In this document: piece after piece, positions 32,130 through 39,092 of the stretch
How positions within the stretch are numbered: position 1 is the stretch's first letter
Layout: each line of letters starts with the position of its first letter
Translations under genes and position numbers: made by a program
The notes under the pieces: generated by a model
Database searches by the model: none
What the model was told of the DNA's origin: nothing
The model's input: only the letters and a program-made list of their open reading frames with translations
Source of the DNA: Candidatus Rokuibacteriota bacterium
Lineage (GTDB): Bacteria > Methylomirabilota > Methylomirabilia > Rokubacteriales > CSP1-6
Direction: 5' to 3'
Assembly (NCBI GenBank): GCA_003221515.1
Contig: QHSI01000143.1
Location: forward strand, 1 to 47,334
DNA length: 47,334 bases

Positions 32130-32173
32130 TCGTTAAGTTTCCGTCAACGAGTCCGCATGTTACCATCACGCCC
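32130..32173. promoter_or_regulatory. 44-base bidirectional region between hopanoid arms
   Basis: The only gap between the leftward operon start (cruF-like, 32129) and the rightward start (shc, 32174). It holds TCGTT (32130-32134) and its complement AACGA (32146-32150), and a minus-strand TTGACG (32147-32142). Neither gene has a good ribosome-binding site, so transcripts may be leaderless or begin inside the opposite gene. No confident -10 was found. Confidence 0.4.
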
Positions 32174-34075
32174 GTGAGGGACCTGCACGACGCGATCGCG
32201 CGCGCCCAGACGCATCTGCTGGGCCTCCAGGCCCCTGACGGCCACTGGGTCGGTCAGCTCGAAGCCAACACGACGATCACGTCCGAGTTCCTGCTCCTCT
32301 GTCATCTTCTCGATCACGTCAACCACGACCGCGAGGTGCGGGCGGTCCGGTACCTGAAAAGGCGCCAGCTTCCCGACGGCGGCTGGAATCTCTTCGAGGC
32401 CGGCCCGACCAACCTGTCGGCGACGATCAAGGCCTACTTCGCCATGAAGCTGGCCGGGGTGCCGCTCAGCGATCCGGCGATGGCGGCGGCGCGGGAGCAG
32501 ATCCGCGAGATGGGCGGGCCGGCGAAGGCCGACGTCTTCACCAAGATCCAGCTGGCGCTGTTCGGCGAGTACGACTGGAACGGCGTGCCGAGCATGCCGG
32601 CGGAGATCATGCTGCTGCCGGCGCCGTTCTTCCTGTTCAACATCTACGAGATCTCCTACTGGTCGCGCACGGTCGTGGTCCCGCTGCTCATCCTGATGGA
32701 CCGCAAGCCGGTGAAGTGGCTGCCACCGCACCTGTCCCTCGACGAGCTGTGGCCGCAGCCGCGGGAGCGAACGAGCCTCCGCTTTCCGCGCGTGCCCGAG
32801 CCCTTCACCTGGCGGGGCCTCTTCTGGAAGAGCTTCTTCATCGCGGTCGACGACGGCCTCAAGATCTGGGAGCGCTTCTCGCCGCGCCCGCTGCGCAAGC
32901 GGGCGATCGACGCGGCGCGCGTGTGGCTCGAGGAGCGGCTCGCGGTCCCGGGCGGTCTGGGCGGGATCTACCCGGCGATGGCCAACTCGATCCTCGCGCT
33001 GCGGCTGCTCGGCTATCCGGACGATCATCCGCTCGTGATGGGACAGCTCAAGGAGATCGAGGCGCTCGCGGTCGAGAACGGCGACGAGCTCCACTATCAG
33101 CCCTGCCCGTCGCCGGTCTGGGACACCGCCCTCGCGGTCAACGCGCTGATCGAGAGCGGGTTGCCGCCCGACCGTCGAGAGCTGCAGCGCGCCGGTGACT
33201 GGATGATCGATCGCCAGGTGCTGGTGCCGGGCGACTGGCAGGTGAAGCGGCCGCACGTGCAGCCGGGCGGCTGGGCGTTCCAGTACGGCAACGACTTCTA
33301 CCCGGACCTCGACGACACCGCGATGGTGGTGATGGCGCTCGACAAGGTGCGCGGGCTCGACGACGGCGCGGCGCAAGCGGCCAAGGAGCGTGGGCTCGGC
33401 TGGTTCCTCGGCATGCAGGGACAGGACGGCGGTTGGGCCTCGTTCGACGCCGACAACAATCGTCTCTACCTCAACCACATCCCGTTCGCCGATCACGGCG
33501 CCCTGCTCGATCCCTCGACCGAAGACCTGACCGGCCGCGGCCTCGAGCTCCTGGGCACGCTCGGCTACGGCAAGGACCTCGAGCCGGCCCAGCGCGCGAT
33601 CCAGTTCCTCCGCAACACGCAGAAGCACGACGGCCCGTGGTACGGCCGCTGGGGCGTGAACTACATCTACGGCACCTGGTCGGTGCTGCGCGGCCTGGCC
33701 GCCATCGGCGAGGACCCGCGGCACGAGTACGTGCAGCGCGCGGTGCGCTGGCTCGAGCGCCACCAGAACAAGGACGGCGGCTGGGGCGAGACCTGCGAGA
33801 GCTACGACGACTACGCGTTCGCCGGCGCCGGCGAATCGACGCCGAGCCAGACCGCCTGGGCGCTCCTCGGCCTCTTCGCGGCAGGGCGCACGACCGGCAC
33901 CGCCGTGGCGCGCGGCGTCGAGTATCTCCTGCGAACCCAGCACCCCGATGGCTCGTGGGAGGACGCGCTCTGGAACGGCACCGGCTTCCCGCGCGTCTTC
34001 TATCTCAAGTACCACCTGTACGCGAAGTACTTCCCTCTCTGGGCGCTGGGAATCTACCGCCGCGTGCATGGCTGA
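32174..34075 (+). CDS. shc: Squalene-hopene cyclase
   Basis: 633 residues from a GTG at 32174, the start that fits the family's N-terminus (RDLHDAIARAQTHLLGLQAP). The catalytic acid motif DLDDTA is at about 377-382, close to its place in the Alicyclobacillus enzyme. QW-type repeats recur, e.g. QLPDGGWNLFEAG, QDGGWASFD, NKDGGWGETCESYDD and HPDGSWEDALWNG. It cyclises squalene to hopene/diplopterol on the inner membrane. Its stop lies inside the mlaE start region (8-base overlap), which ties hopene synthesis to the Mla transporter. First gene of the rightward arm; no strong ribosome-binding site is seen. Confidence 0.95.
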   Translation: MRDLHDAIARAQTHLLGLQAPDGHWVGQLEANTTITSEFLLLCHLLDHVNHDREVRAVRYLKRRQLPDGGWNLFEAGPTNLSATIKAYFAMKLAGVPLSDPAMAAAREQIREMGGPAKADVFTKIQLALFGEYDWNGVPSMPAEIMLLPAPFFLFNIYEISYWSRTVVVPLLILMDRKPVKWLPPHLSLDELWPQPRERTSLRFPRVPEPFTWRGLFWKSFFIAVDDGLKIWERFSPRPLRKRAIDAARVWLEERLAVPGGLGGIYPAMANSILALRLLGYPDDHPLVMGQLKEIEALAVENGDELHYQPCPSPVWDTALAVNALIESGLPPDRRELQRAGDWMIDRQVLVPGDWQVKRPHVQPGGWAFQYGNDFYPDLDDTAMVVMALDKVRGLDDGAAQAAKERGLGWFLGMQGQDGGWASFDADNNRLYLNHIPFADHGALLDPSTEDLTGRGLELLGTLGYGKDLEPAQRAIQFLRNTQKHDGPWYGRWGVNYIYGTWSVLRGLAAIGEDPRHEYVQRAVRWLERHQNKDGGWGETCESYDDYAFAGAGESTPSQTAWALLGLFAAGRTTGTAVARGVEYLLRTQHPDGSWEDALWNGTGFPRVFYLKYHLYAKYFPLWALGIYRRVHG

Positions 34076-34862
34076 TCGGCCGCTCGCGCCGGCGCTGCGC
34101 CCGTTCGAGGCCGTCGGTGGCCGGACCATCTCCGTCGTCGATTCGCTCGGACGCTTCGGCACGTTCTTCGTGGACGCGCTGGTCGCGATCGTCACGCCGC
34201 CGTTCAAGCTCCGCGCGTTCATCGATCGCATCAACTACATCGGCTTCCGCTCGCTCCTGATCATCCTCCTCACCGGGGCGTTCACCGGCATGGTCCTCGG
34301 GCTGCAGGTCTACCTGACCCTCGTCCGGTTCGGCTCCGAGGCGTTTCTCGGCCCGGCCGTCGCGCTCTCGCTGATCCGCGAGCTGGGTCCGGTGCTGGCG
34401 GCGCTCATGGTGACCGGCCGAGCCGGCTCGGCGCTCACCGCCGAGATCGGCATCATGCGCATCACCGAGCAGATCGACGCGCTCACGGTCATGGCGCTGA
34501 ACCCGATGCGTTACCTGGTGGCGCCGTCGATCCTGGCCGGCCTCGTGACGTTCCCGCTGATGACCGCGCTGTTCGACGTGGTCGGGATCTTCGGCGGCTA
34601 CCTGGTGGGGGTCGAGCTGCTCGGCCTCTCGCCGGGCACGTACTTCGGCGAGATGCAGACATTCGTCGACATGAAGGACATCATGACCGGGTTCTGGAAG
34701 TCCGTCTCGTTCGGCGTCGTCGTGACGTGGGTCTGCACCTACAAGGGCTTCAACGTCGGCCACGGCGCCGAGGGCGTCGCGCGGGCGACGACCCAGGCGG
34801 TTGTCCTCTCGTCGGTGCTGATCCTCGTCTGGGACTACTTCATGGGCTCGATCCTCCCCTGA
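34068..34862 (+). CDS. mlaE: MlaE-type permease
   Basis: 264 residues from ATG 34068. An MlaE-domain integral membrane protein: amphipathic N-terminus, then about five to six helices with LILLTGAFTGMVLGLQ, LIRELGPVLAALMVTGRAGSA and IGIMRITEQIDALTVMALNP. The EQIDAL segment is characteristic and contacts the ATPase. MlaFEDB moves phospholipids between the inner and outer membranes; here hopanoids are an additional candidate cargo. Its first codons overlap the shc stop and a 15-residue mini-ORF links it to the ATPase gene. Confidence 0.93.
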   Translation: MADRPLAPALRPFEAVGGRTISVVDSLGRFGTFFVDALVAIVTPPFKLRAFIDRINYIGFRSLLIILLTGAFTGMVLGLQVYLTLVRFGSEAFLGPAVALSLIRELGPVLAALMVTGRAGSALTAEIGIMRITEQIDALTVMALNPMRYLVAPSILAGLVTFPLMTALFDVVGIFGGYLVGVELLGLSPGTYFGEMQTFVDMKDIMTGFWKSVSFGVVVTWVCTYKGFNVGHGAEGVARATTQAVVLSSVLILVWDYFMGSILP

Positions 34863-34909
34863 TGATCGTGGTTGTGCGAGCCGCAGCCGCCGGCGAGGCG
34901 AGCCGGTGA
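34862..34909 (+). CDS. 15-residue mini-ORF bridging mlaE and mlaF
   Basis: ATG at 34862-34864 shares its A with the mlaE TGA (TGATG), encodes MIVVVRAAAAGEASR and ends in a TGA that overlaps the mlaF GTG (GTGA). It thus spans the 43-base gap with no untranslated base. It may be a chance open frame in GC-rich DNA, but both junctions have the form used for coupling elsewhere in the window. Confidence 0.3.
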   Translation: MIVVVRAAAAGEASR

Positions 34910-35649
34910 TCAAGGTCGAAGGCCTGCGGAAATCGTTCGGGCGCCAGGCGGTGTTGCGCGACCTCGACCTGGAGGTAGCCACCGGCTCGATCACCGTCAT
35001 CATCGGCCGCAGCGGCGGCGGCAAATCGGTCTTCCTCAAACACCTCATCGGCCTCGTGCGCCCGGACGCAGGGCGCGTCCTCGTGGACGGCGTAGAGATC
35101 ACGCACCTGACGGGCCGCGCGCTCGACGGCATCCGGCGGCGGTACGGCGTCGTCTTCCAGGGTGGAGCGCTCTTCGACTCGATGTCGTGCGCCGAGAACG
35201 TCGCGTTCCCGCTCCGCGAGAAGCTCCGGATACCCGCCGACGAGATCGCCAAGCGCGTCGACGCCGCGCTGGCCCAGGTGGGGCTCGAGGGCGTGGGCGC
35301 GAAGTTGCCGGCCGAGATCTCCGGCGGCATGCGCAAGCGCGTCGCCATCGCGCGCGCGCTGGTGACCGAGCCCGAGATCGTGTTCTTCGACGAGCCCACG
35401 ACCGGCCTCGACCCGGTGCTCGTTAACACCATCCACCACCTGATCCTCGATCTCCATCGCCGGTTCCGGTTCACGGCGCTCGTGGTGAGCCACGAGATCC
35501 CCGAGATCTTCGAGATCGCCGACACGGTGGCCATGCTGCACGAGGGCCGCATCGTCGAGGTGGGCCCGCCGGGGGCGATCCAGGCCTCGGCCAACCGGAT
35601 CGTGCGTCAGTTCATCCGTGGCGAGCCCGACAATTCAGAGGGACACTGA
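34906..35649 (+). CDS. mlaF: MlaF-type ABC ATPase
   Basis: 247 residues from GTG 34906. Walker A GRSGGGKS (34-41), Q-loop VVFQGGALFDSM, signature ISGGMRKRVAIARAL, Walker B EIVFFDEPTTGLDP and the switch His in VVSHEIPE. The GGALFDSM segment after the Q-loop is typical of MlaF/Mkl ATPases paired with MlaE and MCE proteins. Cytoplasmic; energises lipid movement through MlaE. GAGG lies seven bases upstream, and the mini-ORF stop overlaps the start. Confidence 0.94.
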   Translation: MIKVEGLRKSFGRQAVLRDLDLEVATGSITVIIGRSGGGKSVFLKHLIGLVRPDAGRVLVDGVEITHLTGRALDGIRRRYGVVFQGGALFDSMSCAENVAFPLREKLRIPADEIAKRVDAALAQVGLEGVGAKLPAEISGGMRKRVAIARALVTEPEIVFFDEPTTGLDPVLVNTIHHLILDLHRRFRFTALVVSHEIPEIFEIADTVAMLHEGRIVEVGPPGAIQASANRIVRQFIRGEPDNSEGH

Positions 35650-35665
35650 CGGCGGAGGGAGACCG

Positions 35666-36106
35666 ATGGAGCATTCGCGCGTCAACATCGCGGTGGGAAT
35701 CTTCGTCCTCCTCGGTCTCCTGGCGATGGGGTATCTTTCTGTCCAGCTCGGCCGGGTATCGTTCCTGGGCGGCCGGGGCTATGTCGTCACCGTCGACTTC
35801 CCGTCCGTCGGTGGGCTGAAGGCTGGCTCCAACGTGGAGATCGCGGGCGTCGAGATCGGGCGCGTCGAGAAGATCGGCCTGATCGACTACCAGGCCCGGG
35901 TCACGCTGCGGGTACAGGCCGGCGTGAAGCTCCAGGAGGATTCGATCGCATCGATCAAGACCAAGGGGCTCATCGGCGAGCGGTATATACGCATCAGCCC
36001 GGGCGGGTCCGAGAAGATCATCGGCCCCAACGGCAAGATCCGCGAAGTCGAGGCCCCGGTGGATTTCGAAGAGCTTCTGTCGAAGTACATCTTCGGCAAA
36101 ATCTAG
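35666..36106 (+). CDS. mlaD: MlaD-type MCE-domain protein
   Basis: 146 residues from ATG 35666, preceded by GGAGGGAG. One N-terminal membrane anchor (VGIFVLLGLLAMGYLSVQLG), then a single MCE beta-barrel domain with VDFPSVGGLKAGSNVEIAGVEIGRV and IKTKGLIGERYIRISPGG. Six such subunits normally form a periplasmic ring that passes lipids to MlaE. The length matches short MlaD proteins. It lies in the row mlaE-mlaF-mlaD-mlaC. Confidence 0.93.
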   Translation: MEHSRVNIAVGIFVLLGLLAMGYLSVQLGRVSFLGGRGYVVTVDFPSVGGLKAGSNVEIAGVEIGRVEKIGLIDYQARVTLRVQAGVKLQEDSIASIKTKGLIGERYIRISPGGSEKIIGPNGKIREVEAPVDFEELLSKYIFGKI

Positions 36107-36116
36107 GAGGTCGTCG

Positions 36117-36755
36117 ATGGCTCACGTCGGCCGCGCCCTGGTGCTGATCGCGCTCGTTCTGCCCATCGTGACCGGCCCGAGTCCGGTGTGGGCCGGCGCC
36201 CCGACCGATGCGCTCAAATCCCAGATCGATCGGGTCCTCAAGATCCTCGAGGATCCGGAGCTCAAGAAAGAGGGCAAGCAGAAGGACCGGCGGACGGCGG
36301 TGCGGCAGGTCGCCAACGACATCTTCGACTTCTCGGAGACGGCGAAGCGCTCGCTGGCCCGGCACTGGGCGACCCGGACACCCGCCGAGCGGGAGGAGTT
36401 CGTGCAGCTCTTCTCGGACCTGCTGGAGCGCTCGTACATCTCGAAGATCGAGCTCTACGGCGGCGAGCGGATCCAGTTCACCGGCGAGGCCCTCGAGGCC
36501 GAGAACGCGATCGTCCACAGCCGGCTGGTGACCAAGCAGGGGACCGAGATCCCGATCGACTATCGGATGCTGCGCAAGAGCGACAAGTGGCTCGTCTACG
36601 ACGTCGTCATCGAGGGGGTCAGCCTCATCGCGAACTACCGGACCCAGTTCAACAAGATCATCACGACCTCGTCCTATCAGGAGCTCGTCAAGAAGATGAA
36701 GACGAAGCAGGGCGAGTTCCTCGAGGAAGAGAAGAAGCGGACCTCGCTGCGGTGA
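36117..36755 (+). CDS. mlaC: MlaC/Ttg2D-type periplasmic lipid shuttle
   Basis: 212 residues with a signal peptide (LVLIALVLPIVTGPSPVWAG) and an MlaC/Ttg2 domain: VRQVANDIFDFSETAKRSL, HWATRTPAEREEFVQLFSDL, then ...YISKIELYGGERIQF and DYRMLRKSDKWLVYDVVIEG, ending in NYRTQFNKII. It ferries phospholipid (or hopanoid) between the outer membrane and the MlaFEDB ring. HpnM, a hopanoid-linked relative with the same fold, is an alternative name, since it is commonly encoded in hopanoid clusters. Ten bases after mlaD. Confidence 0.88.
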   Translation: MAHVGRALVLIALVLPIVTGPSPVWAGAPTDALKSQIDRVLKILEDPELKKEGKQKDRRTAVRQVANDIFDFSETAKRSLARHWATRTPAEREEFVQLFSDLLERSYISKIELYGGERIQFTGEALEAENAIVHSRLVTKQGTEIPIDYRMLRKSDKWLVYDVVIEGVSLIANYRTQFNKIITTSSYQELVKKMKTKQGEFLEEEKKRTSLR

Positions 36756-36765
36756 GCCGGGCGTA

Positions 36766-37932
36766 GTGTCCGGCGCCGAGCTCGCGGCTCTCCTCGACCG
36801 ACACGGCTTCGACTTCTTCACCGGCGTCCCCTGCTCGCTCGTCGAGGACCTGATCACCGCGCTGGAGCGCCGGCCCCGCGACCCCTACGTCGCGGCGGTG
36901 CGGGAGGACGCGGCGGTCGGGCTCGCGGCCGGCGCGTGGCTCGGCGGCCGCCGGCCGGTGGTCGTCATGCAGAACTCGGGGCTCGGCACGAGCCTCAACG
37001 CGCTCGCCTCCCTGTCGCTCATGTACGGGTTCCCGGCGCTGCTGATCGTCACGTGGCGCGGCTTCGAGGGTAAGGACGCGCCCGAGCACCTCCTGATGGG
37101 CGAGATCTCGCCGGGCCTTCTCGATCTCCTACGCATCCCGTACCGGGTCCTCGGCCCCAGCTCGGCGGACGAGCTGCTTGGCTGGGCGCGCCGGGAGATG
37201 GACGCGCGCGAAGCGCCGGTCGCGATCCTCGTCCCGCCCGGAATCGTCGAGACCGGAGGATCCAGCGTCGCGGCAGCGGAGGTCGCCGACAGCGCCACGC
37301 GCGGCCGCGGAGGCTCGACAGCGCTCCGCGCGGCTCCGGACGCGGGGTCTGGAGCACTCGTGCCGACCGTGATCTCCCGCCGTGAGGCGCTGGCCGTCGC
37401 CGTCAAGGAGCTCGGCGACGCGCCGGTGATCCACGCGAACGGCTACGTGTGCCGCGAGTCCTGCGCGACGGAGGACCGGCCACAGAACTTCTACATGATC
37501 GGCTCGATGGGCCTGGCGGCCGCGATCGGGCTCGGGCTCGCGCTGGTCCGGCCGGCGCGGGCGAGCGTCGTCTTCGACGGCGACGGCAACCTCCTGATGA
37601 GCCTGGGCACGCTGGCGATGGTCGGCAGCCTCGCGCCGAAGAATTTCGTCCACCTCGTGTTCGACAACGAGGTCTACGGCTCGACCGGTGGTCAGCGGAC
37701 GCCGTCGCGTGAGGTGCGGCTCGATCATCTCGCCCGCGGCGCGGGCTATCGCACCGCCACGGCGGTGACGACCCCGACCGAGATCGCCGCGGCGCTGCGA
37801 TCGGCGCTCGGGACCCGCGGTCCGCACTTCATTCTCGTCAAGGTCACCGCCGCGGAGGCGGTGGTCCCGCGAATTCCCCACACGCCCGCCGTCATCCGGG
37901 ACCGATTTCGCCGCGCGCTGTCGCGCGCTTGA
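36766..37932 (+). CDS. ThDP-dependent phosphonopyruvate/sulfopyruvate decarboxylase-like enzyme
   Basis: 388 residues from a GTG 10 bases after mlaC. The N-terminal pyrimidine-binding domain holds the catalytic Glu47 in [17 protein letters not shown] and [15 protein letters not shown]. The C-terminal pyrophosphate-binding domain has [19 protein letters not shown] and the downstream Asn/Gly stretch [16 protein letters not shown]. The two-domain order and this end are characteristic of phosphonopyruvate decarboxylase (AepY) and sulfopyruvate decarboxylase (ComDE fusion). No PEP mutase gene is adjacent. It stands between Mla genes and inositol-phosphate synthase, so a lipid head-group role such as an aminoethylphosphonate precursor is possible but unproven. 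Confidence 0.78.
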   Translation: MSGAELAALLDRHGFDFFTGVPCSLVEDLITALERRPRDPYVAAVREDAAVGLAAGAWLGGRRPVVVMQNSGLGTSLNALASLSLMYGFPALLIVTWRGFEGKDAPEHLLMGEISPGLLDLLRIPYRVLGPSSADELLGWARREMDAREAPVAILVPPGIVETGGSSVAAAEVADSATRGRGGSTALRAAPDAGSGALVPTVISRREALAVAVKELGDAPVIHANGYVCRESCATEDRPQNFYMIGSMGLAAAIGLGLALVRPARASVVFDGDGNLLMSLGTLAMVGSLAPKNFVHLVFDNEVYGSTGGQRTPSREVRLDHLARGAGYRTATAVTTPTEIAAALRSALGTRGPHFILVKVTAAEAVVPRIPHTPAVIRDRFRRALSRA

Positions 37933-37962
37933 CGCAGGATCGTGGGACTCGTGTGCTACACT
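37929..37962 (+). promoter_or_regulatory. Possible promoter of the ino1/hpnN unit
   Basis: TTGACG at 37929-37934 sits at the decarboxylase stop. TGTGCT follows after 17 bases, overlapping TGCTACACT, an extended -10-like string whose TACACT hexamer is 22 bases from TTGACG. One reading has correct spacing but a weak hexamer, the other the reverse. Confidence 0.35.
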
Positions 37963-38017
37963 GACGCGACTGCACGCATGCGCGCGCCCGAGTGAACCCC
38001 GTCGGAGGGAGGAGTCC

Positions 38018-39091
38018 GTGGAACCCGTAAGAGTCGCCATCATCGGCGTTGGGAACTGCGCGTCGGCCCTCGTCCAGGGCGTCCATTACTATCGTGACGC
38101 GCCGGAGGACCGGTTCATCCCCGGCCTGATGCACCCTCGGCTCGGCGGGTACCACGTCCGTGACATCGAGTTCTCGGCGGCGTTCGACATCGACGAGCGC
38201 AAGGTCGGACGCGATCTCTCGGAGGCGATCTTCCAGGAGCCGAACAACACCGTGCGCTTCGCCGAGGTGAAGCCGCTCGGCGTGCCGGTGCAGCGCGGCA
38301 TGACGCACGACGGCCTCGGCCACTACCTGTCGCAGATGATCAAGAAGGCGCCCGGCGCCACCGCCGACATCTCCGGCATCCTGAAGGACACCGCCACCAA
38401 CGTCGTCGTCAACTTCCTGCCGGTCGGCAGCGAGATGGCGACGAAGTGGTACGTCGAGCAGGTGCTGGATGCCGGCTGCGCGTTCGTCAACTGCATCCCG
38501 GTGTTCATCGCGCGCGAAGCCTACTGGCGCCGCCGCTTCGAGGAGCGCGGGCTGCCGCTGGTCGGCGACGACGTCAAGTCCCAGGTCGGCGCCACCATCA
38601 TCCACCGCGTGCTCACGAACCTCTTCATGAACCGCGGCGTGCGCCTCGACCGGACGAGCCAGCTCAACTTCGGCGGGAACACGGACTTCTACAACATGCT
38701 CGAGCGCGACCGGCTCGTCTCGAAGAAGATCTCCAAGACCGACGCCGTGCGCTCCCAGCTCGGCCACGAGCTGCCGGCCGAGGCGGTGCACATCGGGCCC
38801 AGCGACTACGTGCCCTGGCTGGCCGACCGCAAGTGGGCGCACATCCGCCTCGAGGGCAGCGGCTTCGGTGACCAACCGATCAACGTCGAGCTGAAGCTCG
38901 AGGTGTGGGACTCACCGAACTCCGCCGGCGTCGTCATCGACGCGATCCGCGCCTGCCGGATCGCGCTCGACCGTGGGATCAAGGGCGCCCTCCTCGCCCC
39001 GTCGGCATACCTGATGAAGTCGCCGCCGGAGCAGTGGACGGACGATGCCGCTCGCCAGCGGCTCGAGCGGTTCATCGCCGGCGAAGAGTAG
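38018..39091 (+). CDS. ino1: Inositol-3-phosphate synthase
   Basis: 357 residues from a GTG preceded by GGAGGGAGGAG. NAD-binding [22 protein letters not shown] at the N-terminus, then the family stretches [61 protein letters not shown] and [21 protein letters not shown]. It belongs to the short actinobacterial-type class. It converts glucose-6-phosphate to myo-inositol-3-phosphate in the cytoplasm. Inositol is uncommon in bacteria; its use here could be a phospholipid or hopanoid head group, or a solute. One base separates it from the hpnN-like start. Confidence 0.94.
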   Translation: MEPVRVAIIGVGNCASALVQGVHYYRDAPEDRFIPGLMHPRLGGYHVRDIEFSAAFDIDERKVGRDLSEAIFQEPNNTVRFAEVKPLGVPVQRGMTHDGLGHYLSQMIKKAPGATADISGILKDTATNVVVNFLPVGSEMATKWYVEQVLDAGCAFVNCIPVFIAREAYWRRRFEERGLPLVGDDVKSQVGATIIHRVLTNLFMNRGVRLDRTSQLNFGGNTDFYNMLERDRLVSKKISKTDAVRSQLGHELPAEAVHIGPSDYVPWLADRKWAHIRLEGSGFGDQPINVELKLEVWDSPNSAGVVIDAIRACRIALDRGIKGALLAPSAYLMKSPPEQWTDDAARQRLERFIAGEE

Positions 39092-39092
39092 G

